Origin: Euryarchaeota archaeon UBA250
GTDB lineage: Archaea > Thermoplasmatota > Poseidoniia > Poseidoniales > Thalassarchaeaceae
Length of the DNA stretch: 21,024 nt
Direction of reading: 5' to 3'
Assembly (NCBI GenBank): GCA_002504845.1
Contig: DATW01000004.1
Coordinates: 1,970-22,993, forward strand
Shown here: in pieces, positions 7,047-15,485 of the stretch
How positions within the stretch are numbered: the first letter of the stretch is position 1
How the letters are laid out: each line of letters starts with the position of its first letter
The notes under the pieces: model-generated
The model's input: the letters and a program-made list of their open reading frames with translations, nothing else
What the model was told of the DNA's origin: nothing
Database searches by the model: none
Made by a program: the position numbers and the translations under genes

Positions 7047-7661
7047 CTAGAATGTTGATTCCCAATCATCAACGTCTTGTGAGCGCTCCCAATCTGCATA
7101 AGTTGCCTCACCGCGTTGAACGAGCGTTTCCCTGGCAAGCAACCAGTACACCAATGAGAGAGATCGTCGACCCTTGTTATTTGCTGGTAAGGCAAGATCT
7201 ACATTCCTCAATGTGTTGTTTGCATCGCATATTCCAATCACAGGTATTCCAGAACTGATTGCCTCGTTGAGTGCCTGTGAATCGGCGGATGGGTCAGTGA
7301 CCATCAGAACCTCCGGCTCGATGTATGAACTAAGTCTTGGATTGGTAAGTGTACCTGGGATGAATCTGCCGACTATCCTCTTAGCACCTATGGCCTGAGC
7401 GAATTTTCGAGCAGGGCGCTGTCCGTACTGGCGTGCGCTGACTACGAGTACTCTGGAAGGATCATATCTGTTGAGGAACGATGCCACCACACGTATGCGC
7501 TCATCAGTCTTCTCTATGTCAATCAGATGGAGTCCTGTACCGTCCTGTCTGTCAGTATCGAGGAAGCGGTTCATGTCAGCAGACTTCTGATTTGTGCCTA
7601 TGTGAACCGCATGAGTTCTGTACATGTCGAAGGGTACGAGCGGGGCTACTTGTTCCGTCAT
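7047..7661 (-). CDS. rpsB: Small ribosomal subunit protein uS2
   Basis: This is the archaeal-type uS2 of the 30S subunit, which binds 16S rRNA on the head/platform side. Diagnostic segments are HAVHIGTNQK near the N-terminus, then GLHLIDIEKTDERI. After these come VLVVSARQYGQRPARKFAQA and the block PEVLMVTDPSADSQALNEAI, followed by SGIPVIGICDANN and a lysine/arginine patch. The length of 204 residues fits archaeal uS2 and is shorter than the bacterial protein. ATG 7661 is preferred over the GTG at 7664, because a GAGG element lies about 8 bases upstream. The usual archaeal partners (enolase, RNA polymerase small subunits) are absent. Here it leads the CxxC-Dus pair. Confidence 0.95.
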   Translation of the reverse strand: MTEQVAPLVPFDMYRTHAVHIGTNQKSADMNRFLDTDRQDGTGLHLIDIEKTDERIRVVASFLNRYDPSRVLVVSARQYGQRPARKFAQAIGAKRIVGRFIPGTLTNPRLSSYIEPEVLMVTDPSADSQALNEAISSGIPVIGICDANNTLRNVDLALPANNKGRRSLSLVYWLLARETLVQRGEATYADWERSQDVDDWESTF

Positions 7662-7738
7662 CACTATGCCTCGGCAACGCGGCCACCTAACGGGCGTTCA
7701 TAAGCGCTCCGTAGACGTATGAGAGGAGAGTTGTACGA

Positions 7739-8347
7739 TTAATCCAATTCTGACTGGAAAGTACAATCATCAGACTCATGAATTTCAGCGAACCTGATAC
7801 ATGGCTTTGTGATGGTGACAAATACATCAAAATGGTCCTTAGCAGTGAGTTGTTCTATGCCGGGCTCCCACCCGTATCCTCTTGCATCCACTTCTAGAGT
7901 CCATACCCCTTCGTTGAATTCCATGCCGGAATAGTCCCACCTCTCAAGTGGGTGATCCTGCGTTACCCGTATCTTCCAGAAGGGGTCACCTCCTGCTGAC
8001 TTTGACCCCGGGGCCCATAGTTTTGCATCGACATATCGAATTAGGTTTGTCTCATTTCCGATAAGGCTCTCAAATGTCTCAGAAAGAGGCATCTGAGCAC
8101 GGAAAGAGATGGACATACTCTGGACGCTGGGGTCTATTTCCATGGTGCTTTCATTGTAATAGTCGGTTGAGTCGAAGCCTGTTGATGTGAATGTGTGATC
8201 AAAACCAATTGATTCTTCTCGAAGTATTGTTTCAGGAGGCTCTCGCATGTCTTCCATCATTTCACGTTGGAGTACTAATCCAAGACATCCTGAGGATGCC
8301 CCTGCTGCAAGGATGAGGGTTGTAATCACCATCGCGGAGGCACGCAT
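7739..8347 (-). CDS. Predicted secreted lipoprotein, unknown function
   Basis: The first 23 residues form a lipoprotein signal: a short hydrophobic stretch (MVITTLILAAG) ending in the lipobox ASSGC, with C21 as the lipidation site. The mature part of about 180 residues is acidic and rich in strands (FDHTFTSTGF, MSISFRAQMP, VWTLEVDARGYGW, HFDVFVTITKPC), suggesting a beta-sandwich. C183 and C195 near the end could form a disulfide. No enzyme motif is visible. It lies between the blue-copper protein gene and uS2 on the same strand, so a role at the outer face of the membrane near the electron-transfer proteins is possible but unproven. No Shine-Dalgarno precedes the ATG at 8347. Confidence 0.7.
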   Translation of the reverse strand: MRASAMVITTLILAAGASSGCLGLVLQREMMEDMREPPETILREESIGFDHTFTSTGFDSTDYYNESTMEIDPSVQSMSISFRAQMPLSETFESLIGNETNLIRYVDAKLWAPGSKSAGGDPFWKIRVTQDHPLERWDYSGMEFNEGVWTLEVDARGYGWEPGIEQLTAKDHFDVFVTITKPCIRFAEIHESDDCTFQSELD

Positions 8348-8466
8348 CGAAGATTGAGAGATGTCAATTTGATTTCAACGGAGCGGTCATCTGGAAGGTT
8401 TGCTTCCATTCCAAGCATTGAATTGCACCAGCCCAGAGGGAGGGGCGCCTCGATGACGACAAGAGG

Positions 8467-8489
8467 GTCAACTGAGCTACGGCTTTGAC
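8467..8489. other. Hairpin with a tRNA D-arm-like stretch in the longest gap of the minus-strand run
   Basis: The 171-base gap between the lipoprotein and cupredoxin genes contains GTCAA (8467-8471) paired with TTGAC (8485-8489). AGC (8475-8477) pairs with GCT (8482-8484) around a TACG loop, leaving a 3-base bulge. On the minus strand 8483-8468 reads GCCGTAGCTCAGTTGA, very like a tRNA 5' region. No D-stem closure, proper T-arm or matching acceptor end follows, so it is not a tRNA gene. It may be a terminator-like or regulatory hairpin, or chance. Confidence 0.25.
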
Positions 8490-8518
8490 GTGCCCTGTGA
8501 GTACCGAGAGGCGAATGC

Positions 8519-9034
8519 CTACTTTTTCCGAAATCTAGTTGATTTAAGATCTCCATAACGATAGAAAAGAAAGACACTGATCGATAGGACGATCATTCCC
8601 AATCCATATGATATGATATGAAATCGTCCTTTGCTTGATTCTGATTTTCCTAGTTCTGTTTCCCCGGGTTCATCTTGCGGTTCATCCATTGGTTGGACGG
8701 TTATTTTTCCAACCATTCCAAGCTGTTCGTGTGGCTCGCAAACAAATTCATAGCTGCCATTCATGCCTGTCTCGAATACAAATCTGTAATCTACATTTCT
8801 AGATGGCTCGCCACTGTCAAATAGGCCATCTGTTGATACTGCATTGTGAGCCAATAACTCTCCAGACCAGAAGAATCGGACAGCCTGACCTTCCTTAATT
8901 GTGATATCTGAAGGGCTGAACTGCAAATTTGTGCTATCGACTGTGATTATTACATCATCATCTTGAGCGATTACAACTGTGCTGGTTAGTAGTACTCCAA
9001 GTGCAGTTAGCAAAGTCAAAAACCGATATCTCAC
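8519..9034 (-). CDS. Membrane-anchored cupredoxin (halocyanin/plastocyanin-like)
   Basis: This is a type 1 copper electron carrier outside the cell membrane. An N-terminal signal (residues 1-23, LLTALGVLLTSTVVIA) is followed by a cupredoxin fold. The four expected copper ligands are H63 (LLAHNAV), C99 and H102 (FVCEPHE) and M107 (LGMVGKI). An acidic proline-rich linker (115-130) leads to a C-terminal membrane helix at about 140-159 with a basic tail (RFRKK), which anchors the domain. Halocyanin-type proteins carry electrons between membrane complexes and terminal oxidases; that role here is inference from the CcmF and quinone genes nearby. The start is GTG 9034. No Shine-Dalgarno is seen, and an AT-rich TATA-like stretch lies about 25 bases upstream, so a leaderless mRNA is possible. 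Confidence 0.9.
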   Translation of the reverse strand: MRYRFLTLLTALGVLLTSTVVIAQDDDVIITVDSTNLQFSPSDITIKEGQAVRFFWSGELLAHNAVSTDGLFDSGEPSRNVDYRFVFETGMNGSYEFVCEPHEQLGMVGKITVQPMDEPQDEPGETELGKSESSKGRFHIISYGLGMIVLSISVFLFYRYGDLKSTRFRKK

Positions 9035-9069
9035 GGTTTAAGGTAAGGATACTATCACTTAGTTTGATG

Positions 9070-9765
9070 TTATTCTTCTTCATCGATCTTTCTAGGTTCG
9101 TGTACTTCGCGAAATACCACTACTCCGACACCGAGATGTTCCCTAAGTGTCCTAACCAAACTAAACTTAGCATATGGCCAATTTTGATCATATGCGATGG
9201 ATTCAGGCAATGTGATTGTTACGTCATCCTTCTCAAATTTGACCTCAAAGTCATCTCTGCCCGTATTCATCTCGAGTAGCGTCTGGACTCTGGCCTTTTT
9301 CTGCTTCACAACTTTGACGATTGAATATGTATATCGAAGCTTTACTCCTGCGAGAGGGTGATTGTAGTCAATTCGTGCGCGACCGGCACGGGCCATCTGC
9401 AGAACTCCGGATCTTCCATTGATTTCGACTTGTGAACCTATGGCCAGAGTATCTGGGTCACGGACACTTCGCATCAAGACATTCATCCCGACTGTCTCAA
9501 CAAGATTGCCGTCACGGTCCCCGTAAGCATCCTCTGGTTCAATATCAAAGGTGTATTCTTCTTTCTCCTTTGCACTCTCGAGATGCTCTTCAAATCCTTT
9601 GATGAGTCTGCCATCCCCAATGACGGTGATCATTGGTTTGTACGTTCGACGCTCGTCGTGTATTTCGTGCTCCTTGGCAACATCTTCTCTTGTGGTCTCT
9701 AGCAGCGATTCAGTATCTGCATTGTATAGATCGTAATCGATGTGAACGATGGTTCCATTCTTCAT
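9070..9765 (-). CDS. FKBP-type peptidyl-prolyl isomerase, long archaeal type
   Basis: This cis-trans proline isomerase and chaperone is of the SlyD/archaeal FKBP26 type. The FKBP core starts at NGTIVHIDYDLY. A segment equivalent to the usual flap carries ITVIGDGRLIKGFEEHLESA, then FDIEPEDAYGDRD. An insert-in-flap domain (about residues 80-130) ends at DYNHPLAGVKLRYTYSIVKV. A C-terminal domain of about 85 residues (from ARVQTLLEMNTG to the end) matches the extra domain of long archaeal FKBPs. The start chosen is ATG 9765, because GGAGG lies 7 bases before it and the FKBP fold begins there. An ATG at 9810, directly after the CcmF stop, would add 15 unrelated residues. It is probably co-transcribed with CcmF and may help fold exported or membrane-associated proteins. 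Confidence 0.92.
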   Translation of the reverse strand: MKNGTIVHIDYDLYNADTESLLETTREDVAKEHEIHDERRTYKPMITVIGDGRLIKGFEEHLESAKEKEEYTFDIEPEDAYGDRDGNLVETVGMNVLMRSVRDPDTLAIGSQVEINGRSGVLQMARAGRARIDYNHPLAGVKLRYTYSIVKVVKQKKARVQTLLEMNTGRDDFEVKFEKDDVTITLPESIAYDQNWPYAKFSLVRTLREHLGVGVVVFREVHEPRKIDEEE

Positions 9766-9810
9766 TCTAGGCCCTCCAGTGGGCCCGGCGACCTGCTGGC
9801 CCCTTTTCAT

Positions 9811-12171
9811 TCAGTCGGTTGGTAGGGTCCGTCTGGAATCGTGACTTGATAGGGCTAGAGAACCTCCGATGAGCAATAAAATCCAACCAACCCAGACCAT
9901 ATGACTCCCTCGTAAATCGTATACAGTTACCCCCACTCGATCAATGTCTTCGATTTTTCCAAACATTAAGTCGTTTAGTGCTCGGCTAGCCTGTGCAGCG
10001 TCAAGTATGAACATCAAATCCCCCTGGGTCTGTGAGATTCGATCGACTTCAGATCTTGTGAGTATCTCTCCCGAGGGAGTGTCAAATCGTAATATTCCGG
10101 GCCTTGCTGACTCGATGTAATTGCCATCCGCATCGTGAATCTCTATCTGGAACTCCACAAATCCATCAGCAATTGAGTACTCATATGCTGAATCTTCTGA
10201 ATCAATGGTGTTTACCCCTGTGAATGTAAGAGTGTAACCTGCATGATCGACGGGTTGGTCTCGAACTAGAGTTACCAAATGAGATGGATCTGTTCTATCA
10301 ACTAAAGTAGTTGTCAAGACGTGTCCAAGAAGCAGGATCAGTATACCCACATGCGCTATGCTAGAACCCACTTTACGTCGGTTAGGAATACTCCATCTAG
10401 CTGGGGACAAACGCTCACTAGAAGAGATGGATGTACGTATTGACTTCCACATCTCAATCAAAGTAGGCGGCAATGCGATCACCAAACAGGCCAGTATAGT
10501 ACCAGCAACTTGTCCTCTTGTAAGACTCTCAGTGAAATTCCGATCAGGATCTCCTGGTAGATTGAGACCATTTGACATAGCGCCTATCGCCAGAGAGATA
10601 GTTAGCGTCCCAATTACTGCGAATACGCCTACCCTGCCGTCATTGCCCTTACCCCACGAATACACTGTGAGTGAAAGTGCAAGGATGATTAAAATTGGAG
10701 CGCCGAATACCTCGTGAGCCTCTAGGCTTGTTCCATCTATTTCTGCTGTAAGCAACATCCAAGTTAAACCAAGATATGCTATTGCGCCAAACCAAGGAGA
10801 CGCTCTAGAAATTCGATTTTGATTTCTAAGATTGAAAATAGGTTCTAGTAAAGATTCAGGTTCATCGTCAGGAGGAGCCAGGACCCACGGTACTAGGAAG
10901 ATTGCCATGCCTGAAACTGCCAGTGGGAGAGATGCTGCCCATGACCAGCTTGCAAACAGATACAGTGCAACGCCAGAAAAAATCCATACGGTGGAAATTT
11001 CTTCTGAGTCACTCTCTACAATGAGAATCATAAGAGCAAGCCCGACTACCAGAACAAGTGTTGATCCGGTCAATACCCCAACGATTAGTACGGCAAGGAG
11101 TAAACTAGCGGCCAATGTAGGGGACTTCTCCCTCATTGAAATCCTGCCCATCTTCTGAAGCATCTTTGATTGTACTTTGAGAAGATGTCTCATCAAAGCT
11201 AATCCAAGCACCATGGCTATGATCAGATATGTTATGACCTCTATGCCAGCAGCACCCTCTCCTGCCAGGGAAATTATCCTTAGATATGGGTCCGAAGATT
11301 CTGACCCTGCGCCATCTGCTGCAAAAGAATGCACTGAGGACCAGACGCCATTTGCACGCGTGACAAGTGTAGAGTGGATTGCAAGCGCGCCGACACCAAT
11401 CATAACTGCAGGGCTGGCTTTACGTGCATTTACAGAAGCCTGACTTCGAGCATGAAGAACGGCGACCAAGCATACCCAAGGCAAGAAAGATGCTGTTTCA
11501 ACAGGGTCCCATGCCCAATAGCCACCCCAATCGAGTACAGTATATGCCCACAAACCTCCAAGACCAATACCTGCAGTTCCAACCACGAATGCTGCTCTAG
11601 CCCAAGGCAGGATTTCATCATGTAGAGAGAGCTCGTCACGATCTTCCAACAATCCTGAAACAGACATGATTGCAGGGATCAGGCACAAGGTGTAGAATGC
11701 AAAGATGATTGGTGGGTGTATTACCATCAAATCGGTCTGAAGTAGTGGATTGAGATAGTTGCTAAAACCTGAGGAAGGGGCAAATGGATCCAGAAGTATG
11801 GAGATGCAAAGTAGGATTCCGTTTAGACCGACCACCATTCTCAAAGAATTTCGTTCATTTGGACTTGTTTTAGACAGGATTAGTGAACCAATAGCCAACC
11901 ATGTGCACCACATCAAGAGTGGTCCAGAGCGTCCGCCCCACACTGCAGATATTCTGTAAAGAAAGGGGAGTTCTTCACCACCGAATCTCGATACCAGGTC
12001 GAGAGAGTCCCAGTTCCATATGAATGCAATAACCATCAGAACGAATGGCATCGACTGAATAGTGGCTAGAACCGATAAGGGTAGGCGCCTAGATATCTTC
12101 GATGATGAAGCCCAAATCAGCGATATTATTGACGCTGTCAGAAGTATCAAACGCCCAGATAAAGGAAGCAC
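9811..12171 (-). CDS. ccmF: CcmF/NrfE-type cytochrome c haem-lyase subunit
   Basis: This large polytopic membrane protein of cytochrome c maturation system I handles haem and attaches it to apocytochrome c. Visible family marks include WGGRSGPLLMW (about 78-88), LNPLLQTDLMVIHPPIIF with a conserved His, and the tryptophan-rich haem-binding WWD motif WGGYWAWDPVETASFLPW (about 215-232). Further marks are the His residues in IHSTLVTRANG and SSVHSF. More than ten hydrophobic helices precede a soluble beta-rich domain of about 130 residues near the C-terminus, closed by a last helix (MVWVGWILLLIGG). The GTG at 12171, 4 bases after the reductase stop, is preferred over a TTG at 12216 that would overlap that gene. 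At about 786 residues it is longer than bacterial CcmF. Other ccm genes are not in the window. Confidence 0.93.
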   Translation of the reverse strand: MLPLSGRLILLTASIISLIWASSSKISRRLPLSVLATIQSMPFVLMVIAFIWNWDSLDLVSRFGGEELPFLYRISAVWGGRSGPLLMWCTWLAIGSLILSKTSPNERNSLRMVVGLNGILLCISILLDPFAPSSGFSNYLNPLLQTDLMVIHPPIIFAFYTLCLIPAIMSVSGLLEDRDELSLHDEILPWARAAFVVGTAGIGLGGLWAYTVLDWGGYWAWDPVETASFLPWVCLVAVLHARSQASVNARKASPAVMIGVGALAIHSTLVTRANGVWSSVHSFAADGAGSESSDPYLRIISLAGEGAAGIEVITYLIIAMVLGLALMRHLLKVQSKMLQKMGRISMREKSPTLAASLLLAVLIVGVLTGSTLVLVVGLALMILIVESDSEEISTVWIFSGVALYLFASWSWAASLPLAVSGMAIFLVPWVLAPPDDEPESLLEPIFNLRNQNRISRASPWFGAIAYLGLTWMLLTAEIDGTSLEAHEVFGAPILIILALSLTVYSWGKGNDGRVGVFAVIGTLTISLAIGAMSNGLNLPGDPDRNFTESLTRGQVAGTILACLVIALPPTLIEMWKSIRTSISSSERLSPARWSIPNRRKVGSSIAHVGILILLLGHVLTTTLVDRTDPSHLVTLVRDQPVDHAGYTLTFTGVNTIDSEDSAYEYSIADGFVEFQIEIHDADGNYIESARPGILRFDTPSGEILTRSEVDRISQTQGDLMFILDAAQASRALNDLMFGKIEDIDRVGVTVYDLRGSHMVWVGWILLLIGGSLALSSHDSRRTLPTD

Positions 12172-12175
12172 GTGT

Positions 12176-13420
12176 TTACCATCCGTAGTACTTGGCCCTA
12201 CTATATCCAAAAGCAAGCATCGCAGACACTATTCTCTTGGAGTAAAGGGATGGTCTCCTGAACAGTACGCGAAGTCCGACCATCGCCTTTCCTGAAGCGC
12301 CCATATCAGACATCTCATCGGGGAAGCAAGTGGCCATCAGAGACATCTCTTCATCGGACAATTGGAAGAGTGCATTCTTCCCCCTCAGAATTTTATCATA
12401 CGGGGGGAACTCTGCCTTCCATGAGCGTGTGTAGGCAGACATCATTTCAGAACTCAGATCCGACTTGGATATCGCAATCGCAGCGGTTTGAGCTGCGAAA
12501 ACAGCAGATTTCAGAGCAAGATGTGAGCCACCTTCGAATAGAGGAGAGGTGAATCCGGCGGCATCGCCGACAAGCATCAAACCATCATAATGAGTATTTT
12601 CGAATGGCCCGGAGATCGGTATGGTACCGCCAAAGGCAGGGTTACCCTTCTCTTTCCAAGGGGGCAGTTTTTGTTCGAGACCCTTGAAATGAGTATCTTC
12701 GATGAACTCGTCCAAAGCCTTCTTGGCTCTCGGTCTATCTTCAGTCACAAGACCGACATTGGCTCTTCCGTCGCATTTTGGAATCATCCAAAGATATCCT
12801 TTCTCAGCGTATTTTGGCCATATGTAAAAGTCCAGATACCCATCTGTGGGAACGTTTGTTAGTTCATACTGCATACCAGCAACGACCTTTCCTTTGTCAT
12901 TCAGAGGATTGCTCCCATCGGGCTTGATGAATCTTGAACATACAGCAGACACTCCGGATGCGTCGATCACTATCTTAGCCGATATCGGGAATCTATCTCC
13001 CTTTCCGTCGCACCTCCATCCCTTGAATTCACCATTTTGCTCGATTCTCTCCATGGACGTGAGTTTGTGCTTTAGAGCAAGTTCTGCGCCCTCTTCAACA
13101 GCAGATTGCGCAATCCATCGCTCGAAGAGATGCTTCTCCAATACATACCCTGTCTCTGTAAGTTGTTTCTCAGTTCCATCGGGAAAAATCACTCTTATCC
13201 CATTGACCCTCTTGCTAATTACTTCCTCGGGCAATTGAAGATTCAGATTAGCTACAGCTTCATCCGAAATACATTCTCCACAGTGAACCGGAGTTCCTAT
13301 TTCGGAGTGATCTTCGATAATGAGGGTGCTGAGGCCTTTTCTCGCACACTGAAGTGCTGCATTTCCTCCTCCAGGGCCTGCGCCCACGACCAATACGTCA
13401 ACGTCGATAGGGTCCGACAC
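12176..13420 (-). CDS. Geranylgeranyl reductase family flavoprotein
   Basis: This FAD-dependent reductase saturates isoprenoid chains. In archaea the family acts on (di)geranylgeranylglyceryl lipids, and some members act on quinone side chains. The N-terminal Rossmann motif VLVVGAGPGGGNAALQCARK (about 10-28) binds FAD. The HCGECIS segment near 47-52 is typical of archaeal members. IDASG (152-156) and LVGDAAGFTSPLFEGG (283-298) complete the FAD site. The 414-residue length from GTG 13420 fits the family. Longer upstream reading (to 13711) would overlap the divergent UbiD gene and lacks homologous features. CcmF follows after 4 bases. UbiD and UbiA diverge from it, which makes quinone tail reduction a plausible job besides membrane lipid saturation. 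Confidence 0.9.
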   Translation of the reverse strand: MSDPIDVDVLVVGAGPGGGNAALQCARKGLSTLIIEDHSEIGTPVHCGECISDEAVANLNLQLPEEVISKRVNGIRVIFPDGTEKQLTETGYVLEKHLFERWIAQSAVEEGAELALKHKLTSMERIEQNGEFKGWRCDGKGDRFPISAKIVIDASGVSAVCSRFIKPDGSNPLNDKGKVVAGMQYELTNVPTDGYLDFYIWPKYAEKGYLWMIPKCDGRANVGLVTEDRPRAKKALDEFIEDTHFKGLEQKLPPWKEKGNPAFGGTIPISGPFENTHYDGLMLVGDAAGFTSPLFEGGSHLALKSAVFAAQTAAIAISKSDLSSEMMSAYTRSWKAEFPPYDKILRGKNALFQLSDEEMSLMATCFPDEMSDMGASGKAMVGLRVLFRRPSLYSKRIVSAMLAFGYSRAKYYGW

Positions 13421-13508
13421 ATGTCTTGGAGTAGACGATGTGAAAAGAATCCAACGGTCATATGGGAGAAAAGCGAACCTTCTCAATGGGGAGTCGCGAG
13501 AGGGGGTT

Positions 13509-15470
13509 GTGGCATGGACGAGTCTGGGTCGGTACATCGACTCGCTAGAGCGTGATGGTGAGCTCCTACGAATCACTCGAGAAGTGGATGTTGAGCTTGA
13601 AGCAGGCACCATTGCAGATCTGCTTGTCAAAACTGGTGGACCTGCAGTAATATTCGAGAAACCGAGACTTCCGGATGGTACCATCTCAGATATTCCGCTC
13701 GCTATGAACATATTCGGGAGTCACTCCAGAACCATGAAAGCACTTGGAGCAAAAGGTAAGGATGAGATTGGAAATCGGCTTGTTTCCCTAATGAAACCTG
13801 ACATAGGGGCTTATCTGAAGGCTCCATGGAAAGGCATACCCCTGCTAAGAGATGCACTCGCGTTGCCTCCCATGGTGGTAAGAAGAGCGGCGTCTCAACA
13901 AATCGTCAATCTTGAGCCGGATGTTACGCGTCTCCCGATACCCAAGTGTTGGCCTATGGACGGTGGTCGTTACATCACTCTGCCTCTTGTGATAACTAGA
14001 GATCCTAAAACTCAAGAGCACAATATGGGGATGTACAGGGGACAAGTGCATGGACCAAGAGAAATTGGCCTTCATTGGCAAGTTCACAAACATGGTGCTG
14101 ACCACGCAGCAGGACATCCGGATGGGAAGATGCCTGTCGCAATATGCATTGGAGGGCCTCCAGAGTTGATTTTCTCGGCCATAGCTCCCCTTCCCGACAA
14201 TCTTGATGAGTACATGTTTGCAGGTTTCCTTGGTCGTAAGCGTCTACGAATAACAAAGGCCAAAACTCAGAATTTGCTAATTCCAGCCGAGGCAGATATA
14301 GTCATAGAAGGTTGGACAGACCCTAACGAAACCAAGATTGAGGGGCCCTTCGGCGACCACTATGGTTTCTACTCACTATCGGGCAATTATCCCGTCCTCC
14401 ATGTAACAGCAATAACTCATAGACGAAATGCAGTTCTTCCAGCTACAATAGTCGGTCAGCCACCGATGGAAGATGGTTATCTCGGCGAAGCCGTGGGTGC
14501 TCAGCTAACACCAGTATTGAGATTTCAACACAGGGATCTCCGTTCGCTATATCTGCCTCTAGAGACTGGTTTCCATAACCTTGCTATCGTTTCGGCTAAA
14601 CAGCGATACCCGAGACAGGGCCGAAAGACTGCACTGGGTCTTCTGGGGGCAGGTCAAATGATGCTGATGAAGACCGTTATGGTCATTGACGAAGATGAAG
14701 ATCCTCATGATTTGGAGGTATTCCTTGATGCATTGAATAACAGAGTGAACCCCTCTGAAGATATCATCGTGATCGAGGGTCTACCTGGAGATTCGCTTGA
14801 TCCAGTAAATCCTTTCGAGAATGTACAATCAAAGATTCTGGTAGATGCGACGTCGATTCCTGCAAACGATCCAAGGAATGGTGAAAAATCGCCTCTCGGC
14901 TCTCCCGTGATGCGATCCCCTGAATGGAGAGTGGCGGGTACTGGAGCACCGGGTGTGCCTGATGGCTTCGATCGATTGGTTGTGAAAGAAGGCATTGCAA
15001 TTCAAGCTCGTCTACTTCGAAAATCTATGCTTGTAGTTACCGTAGAAATCGAAGGAGGGCCTGATCCTAGAGAAGGTATGGAAGACGCTAATGAACAGTT
15101 GGCACTACTTCAGAGGGAGAAAGTACGCAAAGTTGCAGAGATGATATGGGGCATGAAAGACGCTCAGAATCTTCGTTGGCTCTTCATCACCGACAATGAT
15201 CTAGACTTGCATGATAGCGGTGCTAAACGTAGACTTCTTTGGCAGTTATTCGCACGTTTTGACGTTGATAGGGGCTTGCTTTGGGACAAGGATAGAGAGA
15301 GAATTGCATGGGATGCCACTGCACCTATTCCGTCTTCGGATGGTCCAATTCCTGCTCGTCGGTGGCCTGCTGTAACTCTTCACGACCCTGAAATTCTTGA
15401 GCGGGTGAGCAAGCATGCGGAAGAGGATGGGCTTCTCGAATGGGAATGGCCCCCCAACATACTGATGTAA
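13509..15470 (+). CDS. UbiD-family decarboxylase (long form), probably quinone biosynthesis
   Basis: This prenylated-FMN decarboxylase probably acts on an aromatic acid in quinone synthesis. The N-terminus (SLGRYIDSLERDGELLRI) is typical of UbiD. GMYRGQVHGPREIGLHWQVH (about 174-193) carries the conserved Arg and cofactor-binding region. The block IPAEADIVIEG (258-268) and IEGPFGDHYGFY (277-288) holds the acidic active-site residues. The C-terminal DAT segment appears twice (SKILVDATSIP and RIAWDATAPIP), each after a helix/strand unit, suggesting a duplicated end. At 653 residues it is longer than E. coli UbiD (about 500) and like the long menaquinone-linked UbiDs of some bacteria. GTG 13509 is chosen over GTG 13440, because a G-rich GAGAGGGGG precedes it and homology begins there. 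UbiA follows after 15 bases. The exact substrate is not shown by sequence. Confidence 0.92.
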   Translation: MAWTSLGRYIDSLERDGELLRITREVDVELEAGTIADLLVKTGGPAVIFEKPRLPDGTISDIPLAMNIFGSHSRTMKALGAKGKDEIGNRLVSLMKPDIGAYLKAPWKGIPLLRDALALPPMVVRRAASQQIVNLEPDVTRLPIPKCWPMDGGRYITLPLVITRDPKTQEHNMGMYRGQVHGPREIGLHWQVHKHGADHAAGHPDGKMPVAICIGGPPELIFSAIAPLPDNLDEYMFAGFLGRKRLRITKAKTQNLLIPAEADIVIEGWTDPNETKIEGPFGDHYGFYSLSGNYPVLHVTAITHRRNAVLPATIVGQPPMEDGYLGEAVGAQLTPVLRFQHRDLRSLYLPLETGFHNLAIVSAKQRYPRQGRKTALGLLGAGQMMLMKTVMVIDEDEDPHDLEVFLDALNNRVNPSEDIIVIEGLPGDSLDPVNPFENVQSKILVDATSIPANDPRNGEKSPLGSPVMRSPEWRVAGTGAPGVPDGFDRLVVKEGIAIQARLLRKSMLVVTVEIEGGPDPREGMEDANEQLALLQREKVRKVAEMIWGMKDAQNLRWLFITDNDLDLHDSGAKRRLLWQLFARFDVDRGLLWDKDRERIAWDATAPIPSSDGPIPARRWPAVTLHDPEILERVSKHAEEDGLLEWEWPPNILM

Positions 15471-15472
15471 AT

Positions 15473-15479
15473 AGGAGGG
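15473..15479 (+). promoter_or_regulatory. Shine-Dalgarno of the UbiA gene
   Basis: AGGAGGG lies 6 bases before ATG 15486 and just after the UbiD stop. This supports the UbiA start and co-transcription with UbiD. Confidence 0.7.
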
Positions 15480-15485
15480 ATTTTC

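Noticed and set aside
8461..8520. Possible tRNA gene on the minus strand.
   Set aside because: Only the D-arm-like start is present. No closing D-stem, anticodon arm with 7-base loop, T-arm or complementary acceptor could be found.
8326..8577. An 83-codon minus-strand frame across the gap between the lipoprotein and cupredoxin genes.
   Set aside because: It overlaps both neighbours, has no ribosome site, and its start lies inside the cupredoxin gene. A short internal coding piece cannot be excluded but is not supported.
12172..12216. CcmF start at TTG 12216.
   Set aside because: It would overlap the reductase by 41 bases using a weak start codon. GTG 12171 lies just after the reductase stop and precedes the first helix.
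13421..13711. N-terminal extension of the geranylgeranyl reductase to 13711.
   Set aside because: It is antisense to the UbiD start, has no family features, and the FAD motif begins nine residues after GTG 13420.
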